Counted from the stretch's first letter, positions 52,774-61,851 are shown. The stretch: DNA of 64,000 nt from CAMLIZ01 sp040758375 (GCA_040758375.1 JBFLWE010000002.1:1-64000); one strand, 5' to 3'. Numbers and translations: made by a program. The notes: generated from the sequence alone by a model not told the origin.

Positions 52774-53973
52774 TCAGATCCAGCCGAAAGACGCCAGTTG
52801 CGCCGCGATGGTGTCGCTCAAGGCCTTGTGCCCGCCGGTGGTGGGGTGCACGCCGTCGGCGAACAGCCAGGTGTTGACGTCGGCGCCGGTGCGCAGGCCG
52901 TTGTAGGGGGCGCCCGCAGTGCCGTTGCAGAACAGCGAGGACCCGTCAGTGATCTGCCCGCCGGTGATCGCGCTGATCTTGGCGGCGTCGCAGGCGGGGA
53001 CGTTGGCGACGGCGAATCCATATTGCGCCGGAGTCGCGACGATGGCCTTGTAGGCCGTGTACATGTCGATCAGCCGCACCGGCTGGTTCGTCAGGCCGTC
53101 GTTCAGCCACAGGTTGAACAGGCGCGACAGGTCCGACAGCACCGTGCGCGCGGACACCGACGTGATCGACTGGCCGAACGGCGTGTCGCCGATGTCGGGC
53201 AGGTTGACCACCGCCACGTACTTGCCGCCCTTGGCCAGGATCTCGGTCTTCACATAGCCGGCGAGCTCGAGCGCGGCCTGCTTGACCGCCCCTTGCGCAA
53301 GGGTCTGCGCCTCGAACAGCTGGCGGTTGGCCTCGTCGGCCGTGATGTTGCCCGCGGCGGCGTTGGCCTGGATTTGTGTGGCGGCCGTCGCGAAGGCGCT
53401 GAACTGCACCAGCACGTCATTGTTGCCGCCCCACACGACGATCAGGTCGGTGTCGCGGAAACTGGTGAAGCGCGTCAGGTGGTTGGCGATCTGCTGCTGC
53501 AATGGCACGGTCAGCGCGCCCTGGCCGGTGGGGGTCTTGCCGATGCCGGCGGGATTGGTCACACGGGCGCCGCCTTGTCCGTAGGCGGTGCAGGTGCTGG
53601 CCAGCGCCGGGTTGGCCGCTGCAGGGCACTGCACCGACGATCCGTTGAAGCCCACCTCGGCCGGCGTGACGACGAGGCTCAGCGTGGCGGCGAGGTTCTC
53701 GACCCACACGGTATCGGTGTTGGCGTCGCTGTTGGTGGTGAACTTGCCGCCAAAGTAAGGTGCTGCGCCGTTGCCTGCGAGCGAGGTGGCAGGCGCGTAC
53801 GTGCCGACGTCGCTCAGGCTGTCGCCGAACGACACCAGCGCAGTGAACGTGCCTTTGGTGGAGGGTGCGCCGGATGGCGCACCGCTGCCGGGGACGTCGG
53901 GGTCACCGCCGCCGCAAGCGACCAATACTGCGCTGACCAGCAGGGTCAGCAGACCTGAGCGAATCTTGTTCAT
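52774..53973 (-). CDS. SGNH/GDSL-family lipase or esterase, lipoprotein
   Basis: 399 residues. Lipoprotein signal with LLVSAVLVACGGG (Cys20). SGNH blocks are complete: FGDSLSDVG with the nucleophilic Ser, the Gly block near AYGQGGARV, GGNNDVL with the oxyanion Asn, and FADGVHPTTGGH with catalytic Asp and His. The enzyme should hydrolyse acyl or acetyl esters at the cell envelope. It is followed 23 bp later by OmpW and preceded, across a palindrome, by an SGNH-like lipoprotein lacking these residues. Confidence 0.9.
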   Translation of the reverse strand: MNKIRSGLLTLLVSAVLVACGGGDPDVPGSGAPSGAPSTKGTFTALVSFGDSLSDVGTYAPATSLAGNGAAPYFGGKFTTNSDANTDTVWVENLAATLSLVVTPAEVGFNGSSVQCPAAANPALASTCTAYGQGGARVTNPAGIGKTPTGQGALTVPLQQQIANHLTRFTSFRDTDLIVVWGGNNDVLVQFSAFATAATQIQANAAAGNITADEANRQLFEAQTLAQGAVKQAALELAGYVKTEILAKGGKYVAVVNLPDIGDTPFGQSITSVSARTVLSDLSRLFNLWLNDGLTNQPVRLIDMYTAYKAIVATPAQYGFAVANVPACDAAKISAITGGQITDGSSLFCNGTAGAPYNGLRTGADVNTWLFADGVHPTTGGHKALSDTIAAQLASFGWI

Positions 53974-54010
53974 CGAAGCAACCCCTTCATGCACTGCGAT
54001 CCAAAAAAAG

Positions 54011-54035
54011 AAAAACGAACGCTCGTTCGCTTTTT
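54011..54035. promoter_or_regulatory. Palindrome upstream of the GDSL gene
   Basis: CGAACG-CT-CGTTCG at 54016-54029, flanked by AAAAA and CTTTTT, starts 43 bp before the GDSL start codon. The symmetric GAACG/CGTTC half-sites resemble TetR-family operators. On the minus strand it also reads as a short stem followed by TTTTTCTTTTTTT, so a leader attenuator is the alternative. No TetR gene is in the window. Confidence 0.45.
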
Positions 54036-54106
54036 CTGTGGACCACTATACGAGGCACCGCCGGCCGCCTCGAACGGTGGAAACCCCGCCCTGAGCAGGG
54101 CACTCT

Positions 54107-54136
54107 AAAAGCGAAAACGCCGCCCGAGGGCGGCGT
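54107..54136 (-). terminator. Intrinsic terminator behind the SGNH-like lipoprotein gene
   Basis: On the minus strand ACGCCGCC pairs with GGCGGCGT around CTCG, followed by TTTTCGCTTTT. It stands 23 bp after the stop codon of the gene at 54160-55173, so that gene is likely a separate unit from the GDSL-OmpW pair. Confidence 0.8.
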
Positions 54137-54159
54137 CCAACTCGCGGGGTTGCGCTTTC

Positions 54160-55173
54160 TCAAAACGGGTTGTTGATCGCGCGCGATGCCGCCAAGGACC
54201 CGAGGCGGCTCTGGCCGTAAGGCCCCAGCTGCACGTTGCCGGCCCAGAGATAGGCGGTGGCCGACTTGCTGGCCTCGGTGACCAGGGTTTCGGTGGTGCA
54301 GCCGAGCAGCACGCTCGGGTCGAGCTTGTCGGTGGCGCTTCTTGCGGCCAGACAACTCGGCTCCTTGGCGTTGGTCAGGCCCAGCGCCGCCGCGTTGGTC
54401 ACCGCAAACTGGATGTCGCTGTCGCCGTACACCAGGCCGATCAGGTGGCCGTCGTTGATCAGGTTGAGCTGCAGCTCGTTGTTGAACGCGGCGCTCAGGC
54501 GGTTGAGCATGGCCCCGCCGTCGCTTTGCGACACGCCGTACGGCGTGAGCCCCACGCTGGGCATGCGCACCACGATCACCGGCGCGCCGGTCACCGCGAC
54601 GCGGTTCACCTGCATCGCCAGGTCCTTGCCGCGCTGCTTCACCACCTCGGTGAGCGTGGTTTCCGGCGTCGCCGGGTGCAGCGCGTACTGCTCCAGCACG
54701 TCGTAGGTGCCGGCCATCACGGTGACGATGTCGCTGTTGGAAAACGGCTGCTCGGCGGCGATGAAGTTGTCGATCTGCGTCTTCACGTCGGCGACCTTCG
54801 CCTTGGGTGCGGCGTAGATCAGGCCGGTGGCGCTCGTATCGGCATCGCCGTTGGGGCAGGCCTTGAAGCGCAAGCCGAAAGCGCTGGCCACGCTCTGGAT
54901 CCACAGCGCGTTCGAGCGGCAGTCGTAGGTGCTCAGTGCGACGCCGCTGGCGTTGAGCGCGAACGCATTGACGCTGTACTTCCTGGCGTCGACCGCCGAG
55001 GCGCTGGCCGACGGTGCGATCACGCTGGCCTCGTCGCCGAAGGCCACGATGCGCGTGGGCCGGAACGCCTCCACCGGGTCGCCGCCGCCGCAGCCGGCCA
55101 GCGCCACGATAGAAGCGCCCACCGCGGCGCCGACCCAGCGCAGCCATTGCGCGTTGATGCCTTTGAACTCCAT
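54160..55173 (-). CDS. SGNH-hydrolase-like lipoprotein without catalytic residues
   Basis: 337 residues. Lipoprotein signal VGASIVALAGCGGG. The fold follows the SGNH family: block I appears as IVAFGDEASVI, where the nucleophilic Ser is Glu; a middle block VMAGTYDVLEQY stands where GGNND is expected; and the last block YLWAGNVQLGPYGQ lacks the Asp and His of DGVHP. The neighbour at 52774 keeps all of these. So this is probably a non-catalytic member with a binding role, or one with altered chemistry. Otherwise the gene is intact, with normal codon use and its own terminator, so it is not simple decay. Confidence 0.75.
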   Translation of the reverse strand: MEFKGINAQWLRWVGAAVGASIVALAGCGGGDPVEAFRPTRIVAFGDEASVIAPSASASAVDARKYSVNAFALNASGVALSTYDCRSNALWIQSVASAFGLRFKACPNGDADTSATGLIYAAPKAKVADVKTQIDNFIAAEQPFSNSDIVTVMAGTYDVLEQYALHPATPETTLTEVVKQRGKDLAMQVNRVAVTGAPVIVVRMPSVGLTPYGVSQSDGGAMLNRLSAAFNNELQLNLINDGHLIGLVYGDSDIQFAVTNAAALGLTNAKEPSCLAARSATDKLDPSVLLGCTTETLVTEASKSATAYLWAGNVQLGPYGQSRLGSLAASRAINNPF

Positions 55174-55208
55174 CGAACCTCCAGATTTCCGGGCCACGGG
55201 CGCCGCCT

Positions 55209-56201
55209 TCACGCGGCGGCCGCGCGCTGCAGCCGGTCACGCACGCCATCCCATTCCGGCGTGTCGGGCGGCTGCTCCACCCAGATCAGCTGCGCACCCC
55301 GGGCATCGAGGTCGCGCAGCACCGAGAACAACTCCTGCGCCGCAAGCGCGGCATCCTGTGGCATCACGCGGTGCATCACGCTGCCCGGTGCGCCCTCCGG
55401 GCGCACCGTGCGCGAATATACCGCCAGCTTCAGCCCGCCCTCGTGCGCCGCACCGGCCGCCAGCGCCTGTGCCAGCGCGGGCGCGGACAGCAGCACCACG
55501 CGCGCATGCGGCGCATAGTGCGCCGCCAAGGTGCCCGAGGCGCGTGGCGCACCGGCATCGCGGTCGAGCAGCGTCTCGCCGGCCGCGGCCTCGATGCGCG
55601 CGCGCGTGAGCACGCCGGGGCGCAACAGCACCGCCCGGCCGCGCGTGCAGTCGACGATGGTCGACTCGATGCCCACCGGGCAGGCGCCGCCGTCCAGCAC
55701 CAGCAGCGCGGGGCCGAACTCCTGCACCACATGCTGCGCGGTGGTGGGGCTGACGCGGCCGAACAGGTTGGCGCTGGGCGCGGCCACGCCGTGCACGCCG
55801 CGCTGCGCCGCCGCCTGCAGCAGCGCATGCGCCACCGGATGGGCCGGGCAACGCAGCCCGATGGTGTCTTGCCCGCCCGCCGCAGCCGTGGCCCGGCCGG
55901 GCCGGCGCGGCACGATCACGGTCAACGGCCCGGGCCAGAAAGCCTGCATCAAGCGCTGCGCCAGCGGCGAGACCTCGACCGAGAACTCGGCGGCCGCGGC
56001 CGCATCGGCCACGTGCACGATCAGCGGATGGTCGCTCGGCCGGCCCTTGGCCTGGAAGATGCGCGCGACGGCAGCGTCGTCGTCGGCGCGCGCACCCAGG
56101 CCGTACACCGTCTCGGTGGGCAGCGCCACCAGCTCGCCGGCGGCCAGCGCATCGGCGGCCCTGGCGATGGCCTGGGGGTCGTGGCCGGGCAGCAAGGGCA
56201 T
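55209..56201 (-). CDS. L-threonylcarbamoyladenylate synthase (Sua5/TsaC type)
   Basis: 330 residues, the long Sua5 form with YrdC plus C-terminal Sua5 domain. YrdC features are GELVALPTETVYGLGA, IFQAKGRPSDHPLIVHV, FWPGPLTVIVPRR, VAAPSANLFGRVSPT and IESTIVDC. The second domain carries ASGTLAAHYAPHARVVLL. It makes threonylcarbamoyl-AMP for t6A, used with TsaB and TsaD. It follows purK by 6 bp at the end of the purE-purK unit, a common betaproteobacterial layout. Confidence 0.93.
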   Translation of the reverse strand: MPLLPGHDPQAIARAADALAAGELVALPTETVYGLGARADDDAAVARIFQAKGRPSDHPLIVHVADAAAAAEFSVEVSPLAQRLMQAFWPGPLTVIVPRRPGRATAAAGGQDTIGLRCPAHPVAHALLQAAAQRGVHGVAAPSANLFGRVSPTTAQHVVQEFGPALLVLDGGACPVGIESTIVDCTRGRAVLLRPGVLTRARIEAAAGETLLDRDAGAPRASGTLAAHYAPHARVVLLSAPALAQALAAGAAHEGGLKLAVYSRTVRPEGAPGSVMHRVMPQDAALAAQELFSVLRDLDARGAQLIWVEQPPDTPEWDGVRDRLQRAAAA

Positions 56202-56207
56202 GGCGGC

Positions 56208-57368
56208 TCAGAAGGCCGGCAGGCCCAGGCGTTCGGCCGCCTGCAGCGCCACGGCGCGCGCGCCTTCGGCGCTTGGCGCGGTGACGGTCAGGTGGCCCAT
56301 CTTGCGGCCCGGCCGTGCGCTGGCCTTGCCGTACAGGTGCAGGTGCACGCCCGGCAGCGCCAGCACGGCATCCCACGGCGGCGTGCGCTCGCGGCCTTGC
56401 GCATCGAACCACAGGTCGCCCAGCAGGTTGAGCATCACCGCCGGCGAATGCAGGCGCGGCGCCACCAGCGGCAGGCCGGCCAGCGTGCGCACCTGCAGCT
56501 CGAACTGCGACACGTCGCAGGCGTCGATGCTGTAGTGGCCCGAGTTGTGCGGGCGCGGCGCCATCTCGTTGGCCACCAGCGCGCCGTCTTGCAGCACGAA
56601 GAACTCGACGCACAGCACGCCCACGTAGTCCATCGAGGCGGCGATGCGCTCGGCGCATGCGACGGCCTGCGCCTGCTGCAGCGCCGTGGCGCCGGGCGCC
56701 GGCACCTGCGTGACCGCGAGGATGCCGTCGCGGTGAAGGTTCTGCTGCACGGGCAGGTGCACCGTGCGGCCGTCCGCCCCGCGCGCGACGATCACCGACA
56801 GCTCGAGCGCGAGCGGCAGCATCTTCTCCAGCACGCAGGGCACCTGCTTCAACTGTCTCCAGGCATCGGCCAGCTCGGTGCGCGACTTCACGCGCACCTG
56901 CCCCTTGCCGTCATAGCCCAGGCGCGAGGTTTTCAGGATGCCGGGCAGCAGCTCGTCGCCAACGGCCTGCAGCTGCGCCTCGTTCTCGATCAGCGCATGC
57001 GGCGCACAGGGCACGCCGCAGCGCACGAACTGCGCCTTCTCGGCCGCACGGTCCTGGCACACCGACACCGCCGCGGCCGACGGCGCGACCCGGCGCGAAG
57101 CGGCCAAGGCCGCCAGCGCCTGCGCCGGCACGTTCTCGAACTCGGTGGTCACGGCCGCGCTCAATGCGGCCAGTTGCTCCAGCCCCTGCGCGTCCGCATA
57201 GCCGGCGCACACCTGGTGTTGCGCGACCGCGCCCGCGGGGCTGTGGGCATCGGCTTCGAGCACCGCGACCGAATAGCCCAGCGCCTGCGCCGCATGCACG
57301 AACATGCGACCCAGCTGGCCACCGCCCAGCACGCCGAGCGTGGCGCCCGGCAACAGCATCTGGCTCAC
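56208..57368 (-). CDS. purK: N5-carboxyaminoimidazole ribonucleotide synthase
   Basis: 386 residues, ATP-grasp. PurK carboxylates AIR to N5-CAIR with ATP and bicarbonate. Visible: LGVLGGGQLGRMFVHAAQAL, EFENVPAQAL, TSRLGYDGKGQ (ATP-binding glycine loop) and NEMAPRPHNSGHYSIDAC. Start codon is GTG at 57368, overlapping the purE stop as GTGA. Works directly with PurE. Confidence 0.96.
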   Translation of the reverse strand: MSQMLLPGATLGVLGGGQLGRMFVHAAQALGYSVAVLEADAHSPAGAVAQHQVCAGYADAQGLEQLAALSAAVTTEFENVPAQALAALAASRRVAPSAAAVSVCQDRAAEKAQFVRCGVPCAPHALIENEAQLQAVGDELLPGILKTSRLGYDGKGQVRVKSRTELADAWRQLKQVPCVLEKMLPLALELSVIVARGADGRTVHLPVQQNLHRDGILAVTQVPAPGATALQQAQAVACAERIAASMDYVGVLCVEFFVLQDGALVANEMAPRPHNSGHYSIDACDVSQFELQVRTLAGLPLVAPRLHSPAVMLNLLGDLWFDAQGRERTPPWDAVLALPGVHLHLYGKASARPGRKMGHLTVTAPSAEGARAVALQAAERLGLPAF

Positions 57369-57862
57369 TTCAGCTCCCCGGTCATCGCACGCGCGGCCTC
57401 GGTCTGCTGCTGGCGGAACGCCTCGAGCCGGGCGCGCAGCGCCGCGTCTTCATTGGCCAGCATCGCCACCGCGAACAGCGCCGCGTTGGCCGCGCCGGCG
57501 GTGCCGATCGCGAAGGTGGCCACCGGCACGCCTTTGGGCATCTGCACGATCGAATGCAGCGAGTCCACGCCCTGCAGGTGGCGGCTGGCCACCGGCACGC
57601 CGAGCACCGGCACCACCGTCTTCGCGGCCAGCATGCCGGGCAGGTGGGCGGCGCCGCCGGCGCCCGCGATGATGGCTTTCAGGCCCCGCGCCGCCGCGCC
57701 CTCGGCATACGCGAACATCTCGTCGGGCATGCGGTGCGCCGAGACCACACGCGCTTCATGCGCAATGCCGAAGTCGGCGAGAATCTGGGCCGCGTGCCGC
57801 ATGGTCTCCCAGTCGCTGCTGGAACCCATCACCACGCCGACCACGGGAGGGGCACTGGTCAA
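57365..57862 (-). CDS. purE: N5-CAIR mutase
   Basis: 165 residues. Class I PurE moves the carboxylate of N5-CAIR to give CAIR. It shows VVMGSSSDWETM, VVSAHRMPDEMFAYA and AIIAGAGGAAHLPGMLAAKT, all active-site loops. The start is set at TTG 57862, which has GGAG 8 nt before and gives the usual short N-terminus. Coupled to purK by GTGA. It is divergent from the thioredoxin-like gene with a 65-bp gap. Confidence 0.94.
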   Translation of the reverse strand: MTSAPPVVGVVMGSSSDWETMRHAAQILADFGIAHEARVVSAHRMPDEMFAYAEGAAARGLKAIIAGAGGAAHLPGMLAAKTVVPVLGVPVASRHLQGVDSLHSIVQMPKGVPVATFAIGTAGAANAALFAVAMLANEDAALRARLEAFRQQQTEAARAMTGELK

Positions 57863-57927
57863 GGCTCGCTCCGGGAGGCTGGGGAAAACCTTGAATTGTA
57901 GGCCGCCGCACCTCACCTCTTGAGCCC

Positions 57928-58869
57928 ATGATCGACATCACCCTGCAGAACTTCGAAGCCGAGCTGATCCAGGCCTCCATGCAGCAGCCCGTGCTGCTGG
58001 ACATCTGGGCGCCCTGGTGCGGGCCCTGCCGCACGCTGGGGCCCATCCTCGAGAAGCTCGAGGTCGAATACGCGGGCCGCTTCAAGCTGGGCAAGCTCAA
58101 CAGCGACGAACAGCCCGAGATCGCCGGGCAGCTGAGCCAGGCCTTCGGCGTGCGCAGCATCCCGTTCTGCGTGCTGTTCCACCAGGGCCAGCCGGTCGAC
58201 GGTTTCGTGGGTGCCTTGCCCGAAGGCCAGGTGCGGCAGTTCCTCGACAAGCATGTACCCAGCGTCGAAAGCCTCGAAGCCGAGGAGCAGACCGAGGCTG
58301 CGGTGGACATGGCCGCGCAGGGCGACGCCGACAGTGCGCTCGACCGGCTGCAGCAGGCGGTGGCCATCGACCCCGCCAACGACACGGTGCGCTGCGAATA
58401 CGTGAAGCTGCTGCTGGAGCAAGGCCGGGTGGCACAGGCCCGTCAGGCCTGGGACCCGGTGGCCACCAAGGCGCTGCTCGATGCGCGCATCGCCGCGCTG
58501 GGCCGCTGGCTCGATGCCTGCGAAAAGGCGCCGCAAGCGCGCAGCCCGCAGGCGCTGGCCGCCGCCATCGCCGCCAACCGGCGCGACTTCGAGGCGCGTT
58601 TCGAGCTGGCGCAAACCCATCTCGCCGCCGGCCGATTCACCGAGGCCATGGACGAACTGCTCGAGATCGTGATGCGCGACAAGGGCTGGAACGACGAGCT
58701 CGCGCGCAAGACCTACGTGGCCATCCTCGAGCTGATGAGCAAGCCGGCGCCCAAGGCCGCGGCGGCCGAAGCCAAGGGGGCGCTCGAAGTCACCGGCAAG
58801 CCGGCGGCCGCGCAGTCCGACCCTGTGGTCGACCAGTACCGGCGCAAGCTCAGCATGGCGCTTTTCTGA
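57928..58869 (+). CDS. cnoX: CnoX/YbbN-like thioredoxin-TPR co-chaperone
   Basis: 313 residues. The N-terminal thioredoxin domain has an intact WCGPC active site (DIWAPWCGPCRTLGP), whereas E. coli YbbN/CnoX lacks the first Cys. The C-terminal two-thirds form TPR-like helices. E. coli CnoX protects clients from oxidation and hands them to GroEL. The CxxC suggests this homologue also does redox chemistry. It converges with the TPR-protein gene, 37 bp apart. Confidence 0.88.
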   Translation: MIDITLQNFEAELIQASMQQPVLLDIWAPWCGPCRTLGPILEKLEVEYAGRFKLGKLNSDEQPEIAGQLSQAFGVRSIPFCVLFHQGQPVDGFVGALPEGQVRQFLDKHVPSVESLEAEEQTEAAVDMAAQGDADSALDRLQQAVAIDPANDTVRCEYVKLLLEQGRVAQARQAWDPVATKALLDARIAALGRWLDACEKAPQARSPQALAAAIAANRRDFEARFELAQTHLAAGRFTEAMDELLEIVMRDKGWNDELARKTYVAILELMSKPAPKAAAAEAKGALEVTGKPAAAQSDPVVDQYRRKLSMALF

Positions 58870-58906
58870 GCGCCCGGCCGCCGCGCCGGGTGGCCGGAAT
58901 CTGCGT

Positions 58907-60028
58907 TCAAGCGGGCCGCAACTCGCCCAGCGCCTCTTGCAGGATGTGCAGCGCCTTGGCCTGCTGGGCCTTGTAGGCGGCGTGATCCTGTTCGGCCCGG
59001 GCGCGGTGCCGTGCGGCGCGCTGGGCATCGCCGAAGCGCGCGAACAACTCGGCCAGCCTGGCATGGGCCAGGGCGCGGTCGTCCACGTCGCAGCTCGCCT
59101 GCTGCAGGCTTTGCTCAGCGGCCTGCGCGCCGGCGCGCGCTTCTTCTTCGCGCCCGGTCTGCAGCAGGCACCAGGCGCGGTCGGCCAGCAGGCAAGGCTG
59201 CAGCCGCTCGCGCCAGGGCGATCGGGTGGTGGGAGAGCCGGCTTGTTGTTCGTCGAACAGCGCCAGCGCCTGCTCGAAGCAACCTTCCAGCACCAGCAGG
59301 TGCGCGCGCAACAGCGGCACCAGCCAGTCGAGCGACTGCAGGCCGATGCCGGCGTCGAAGTTGCTCGTCGAGTCCATCACCATCGCGGCATGCACCGCCT
59401 GGCTGCCGGTCACGCCTTCGAAGGCCGCAGCCTGCCGCGCATGGTCTGCGCGCAGCCCGGCCTGGTTGTAGATGGTGGAGCTCAGCGCCACGTCGTCGCC
59501 GTCGGCCAGCGCATGCTGGCGCGCGCTGTTGTACCAGGGCTGCGCCAGGTCGAGCCGGCCGGTGTAGTGCAGCCCCACGGCCACGGTGAGGCAGGCGCGC
59601 CAGCGCGCCCCATGGTGGTCGGGCGCGGCCAGGCGCAGCGCCTCGGCGCATAGCGCCGCGGTGCGCTCGCGCTCGTCGCGCAGGTAGTGGGCATGTGCGA
59701 GCCATGCCGCGCTGAGCGCCTGCAGCGGCTGCAGCTGCGCTGCGGCGCTGAGCGCATAGGCGCGCTTGAGCCGGTCATACGCGGTGGCGCTGCCGAGGTG
59801 CGTGTACTGCTCGATCTGGCCTTCGGCCAGCGCCATCCAGCCGCTCACCGCCACATGCGGCCGGGCGGCGAACTGGCGCTGCAGCTCCTGCAGCTGCCCG
59901 CGCGCCAGCTCCACCTGACCATGGCGGCCGAGGAATCCGGCCCGCTCGGCGCGCAGACACGCCAGCTGCACCGGGTCGCGGGTGCGGGCGATCGCCGCAT
60001 CCAGCCGAGCCAACAAGCGCGAGCGCAT
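58907..60028 (-). CDS. TPR-like helical protein of unknown function
   Basis: 373 residues, nearly all helical with Ala-rich repeats resembling TPR units (for example ALCAEALRLAAPDHHGARWRA, ARAGAQAAEQSLQQ). No signal peptide, membrane helix or enzyme motif. Similar soluble helical repeat proteins serve as scaffolds or are C-terminal parts of regulators, but no DNA-binding domain is present here. It follows purC by 14 bp, so co-transcription with purC is likely. I do not recognise a named family. Confidence 0.75.
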   Translation of the reverse strand: MRSRLLARLDAAIARTRDPVQLACLRAERAGFLGRHGQVELARGQLQELQRQFAARPHVAVSGWMALAEGQIEQYTHLGSATAYDRLKRAYALSAAAQLQPLQALSAAWLAHAHYLRDERERTAALCAEALRLAAPDHHGARWRACLTVAVGLHYTGRLDLAQPWYNSARQHALADGDDVALSSTIYNQAGLRADHARQAAAFEGVTGSQAVHAAMVMDSTSNFDAGIGLQSLDWLVPLLRAHLLVLEGCFEQALALFDEQQAGSPTTRSPWRERLQPCLLADRAWCLLQTGREEEARAGAQAAEQSLQQASCDVDDRALAHARLAELFARFGDAQRAARHRARAEQDHAAYKAQQAKALHILQEALGELRPA

Positions 60029-60042
60029 CGTGTGCTGCCGCG

Positions 60043-60951
60043 TCAAGCCGTGAGGCGCTGCAAGGCCTCGCGGTACTTGGCCGCCGTCTTCTCGATCACC
60101 TCGGCAGGCAGTTCGGGCGCCGGTGCCTTCTTGTTCCAGGGCTTGCCGTCCACCTTGGCCTGCTCCAGCCAGTCGCGCACGAATTGCTTGTCGAAGCTGG
60201 GGGGGTTGCGGCCGGCGTCGAACGCGGCCTGGTAGCCTTCGACCGGCCAGAAACGAGAAGAGTCGGGCGTGAGCACCTCGTCCATCAGCGTCAGCCTGCC
60301 CTGCTCGTCGAGGCCGAACTCGAACTTGGTGTCGGCGATGATGATGCCTTTGGTGAGCGCGAAGTCGGCCGCGGTCTTGTACAGCCGGATCGCCGCATCG
60401 CGCACCTGCTGCGCCAGATCGGGCCCGATCGTCTGCGCGATCTGCTCGAAGCTCACGTTCTCGTCGTGCTCGCCCACCGCGGCCTTGGTGGCCGGCGTGA
60501 AGATCGGCTCGGGCAGCTTGCTCGCGTTTTTCAGGCCCTCGGGCAGCGCCACGCCGCACACCGAGCGCGTGGCCTGGTACTCGGCCCAGCCGGAGCCGGC
60601 CAGGTAGCCGCGCACCACGGCCTCCACCGGCAGCGGCTTCAGGCGCTTGACCAGCATCGAGCGGCCGCGCACCTGCGCCACCTCGTCGGGCGCCACCGCG
60701 CTTTCGGGCGCCTGGCCGGTGAGGTGGTTGGGCACGATGCCCTGCAGCTTGTCGAACCAGAACAGCGCCATCTGCGTCAGCAGCTCGCCCTTGCCCGGGA
60801 TGGGCTGGCCCATCACCACGTCGAAGGCCGACAGGCGGTCGCTCGCGACCATCAGGATGCGGTCGCTGCCGACCGCGTAGTTGTCGCGCACCTTGCCGCG
60901 CGCCAGCAAGGGCAGCGAGTGCAGGGAGCTTTGGAGCAGCGCAGATGTCAC
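60043..60951 (-). CDS. purC: SAICAR synthase
   Basis: 302 residues, the longer fungal/betaproteobacterial form. PurC joins CAIR and aspartate with ATP. Motifs are LLARGKVRDNYAVG, DRLSAFDVVM, VVRGYLAGSGWAEYQ, GIIIADTKFEFG and DEVLTPDSSRFWP. Start codon GTG at 60951. It lies after fba and a DUF3667 gene on the same strand; in many Burkholderiales purC directly follows fba, so the DUF3667 gene is an insertion in that order. Confidence 0.96.
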   Translation of the reverse strand: MTSALLQSSLHSLPLLARGKVRDNYAVGSDRILMVASDRLSAFDVVMGQPIPGKGELLTQMALFWFDKLQGIVPNHLTGQAPESAVAPDEVAQVRGRSMLVKRLKPLPVEAVVRGYLAGSGWAEYQATRSVCGVALPEGLKNASKLPEPIFTPATKAAVGEHDENVSFEQIAQTIGPDLAQQVRDAAIRLYKTAADFALTKGIIIADTKFEFGLDEQGRLTLMDEVLTPDSSRFWPVEGYQAAFDAGRNPPSFDKQFVRDWLEQAKVDGKPWNKKAPAPELPAEVIEKTAAKYREALQRLTA

Positions 60952-61001
60952 GGCGAAGCCTCTGGAAACCAGCGGGGATTGTAGGTGCCGGCGTCGCCGC
61001 G

Positions 61002-61799
61002 TCAGGCAAAGGCAAGCAGCACAGCCACCAATCCCAGCGTGGCCAGCAGCAGGAGCAAGCCGTACAGCACGCCGATGAACAGCGTGCGCGCCAGCGTGGG
61101 GGCCCAGCCACCGCCGTACACCGTGCGCAGCGCCAGCGCACTGTGCACCGGCGCCGCGAGCAGCACCAGGTCGCTGCCGCTGGCGGGCAGCAGCAGGAAC
61201 ACCGCATACGGCACCGAGGCGCTGAAGCGCGACTTCATGTGCTCGACGAAACGTCGCGGGTCGCTGCGAAAGCGTTCGCCGATGCGGTGGATGGTGCGTT
61301 CGAACGCGTTGCACGGCGGCGCACTGGCCGCGGTGCAGCCGGTCTCGTGCAGCAGCACCAGCGCCGGCTCATGCGCGGGAGCCGCCGCCGACGCAGCCGA
61401 TTCGCGGATGGCCTCGGCTGCGGCGCGCGCCGGCAGCCGGGCTGCGCTTTCCAACGCCGCCTCGTCGACGGCGGAGGGCAGCAGCTTCACGATCAGAAAG
61501 AACAGGAAACTGGCCGTGAGGTAGATGCGCAGCGGCAGCACATAGCGCCGGCGCCGTCCGGCGAGGTACTCCCGTGTCAGCTGACCTGGCTTGAACAGCA
61601 GCAGCTTCAGGGTGCGCCACAGCGCACCTTCCACCGCCACGTAGTGACCCACGAACTCGTGCACGAACTCGCCCAGGGTGGGCGGGTGAAGCGCCGTCTC
61701 CTGGCCGCATTGCGCGCAGTAGCGCGCCGGCGCCGGCCATGCGGTGCCGCAGTTGCGACAAGGCCCTTGCGGCACGGCACCCTCGTGCGCGATGCTCAT
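61002..61799 (-). CDS. DUF3667 membrane protein with zinc ribbon
   Basis: 265 residues. N-terminal zinc ribbon CRNCGTAWPAPARYCAQCG (two CxxC pairs), then the conserved HEFVGHYVAVEGALWRTL and LFKPGQLTREYLAGRRRRYV of DUF3667. Helices follow near VLPLRIYLTASFLFFLIVKLL, VPYAVFLLLPA, and at the C-terminus (FIGVLYGLLLLLATLGLVAV). The start at 61799 is preferred over longer forms because the zinc ribbon begins soon after and GGGGAG stands upstream. Function unknown. Confidence 0.85.
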   Translation of the reverse strand: MSIAHEGAVPQGPCRNCGTAWPAPARYCAQCGQETALHPPTLGEFVHEFVGHYVAVEGALWRTLKLLLFKPGQLTREYLAGRRRRYVLPLRIYLTASFLFFLIVKLLPSAVDEAALESAARLPARAAAEAIRESAASAAAPAHEPALVLLHETGCTAASAPPCNAFERTIHRIGERFRSDPRRFVEHMKSRFSASVPYAVFLLLPASGSDLVLLAAPVHSALALRTVYGGGWAPTLARTLFIGVLYGLLLLLATLGLVAVLLAFA

Positions 61800-61851
61800 C
61801 GTGATGGCGCTCCCCTCGTTGAAAGACGCGCGATTGTCCGGCCCTGGCATG

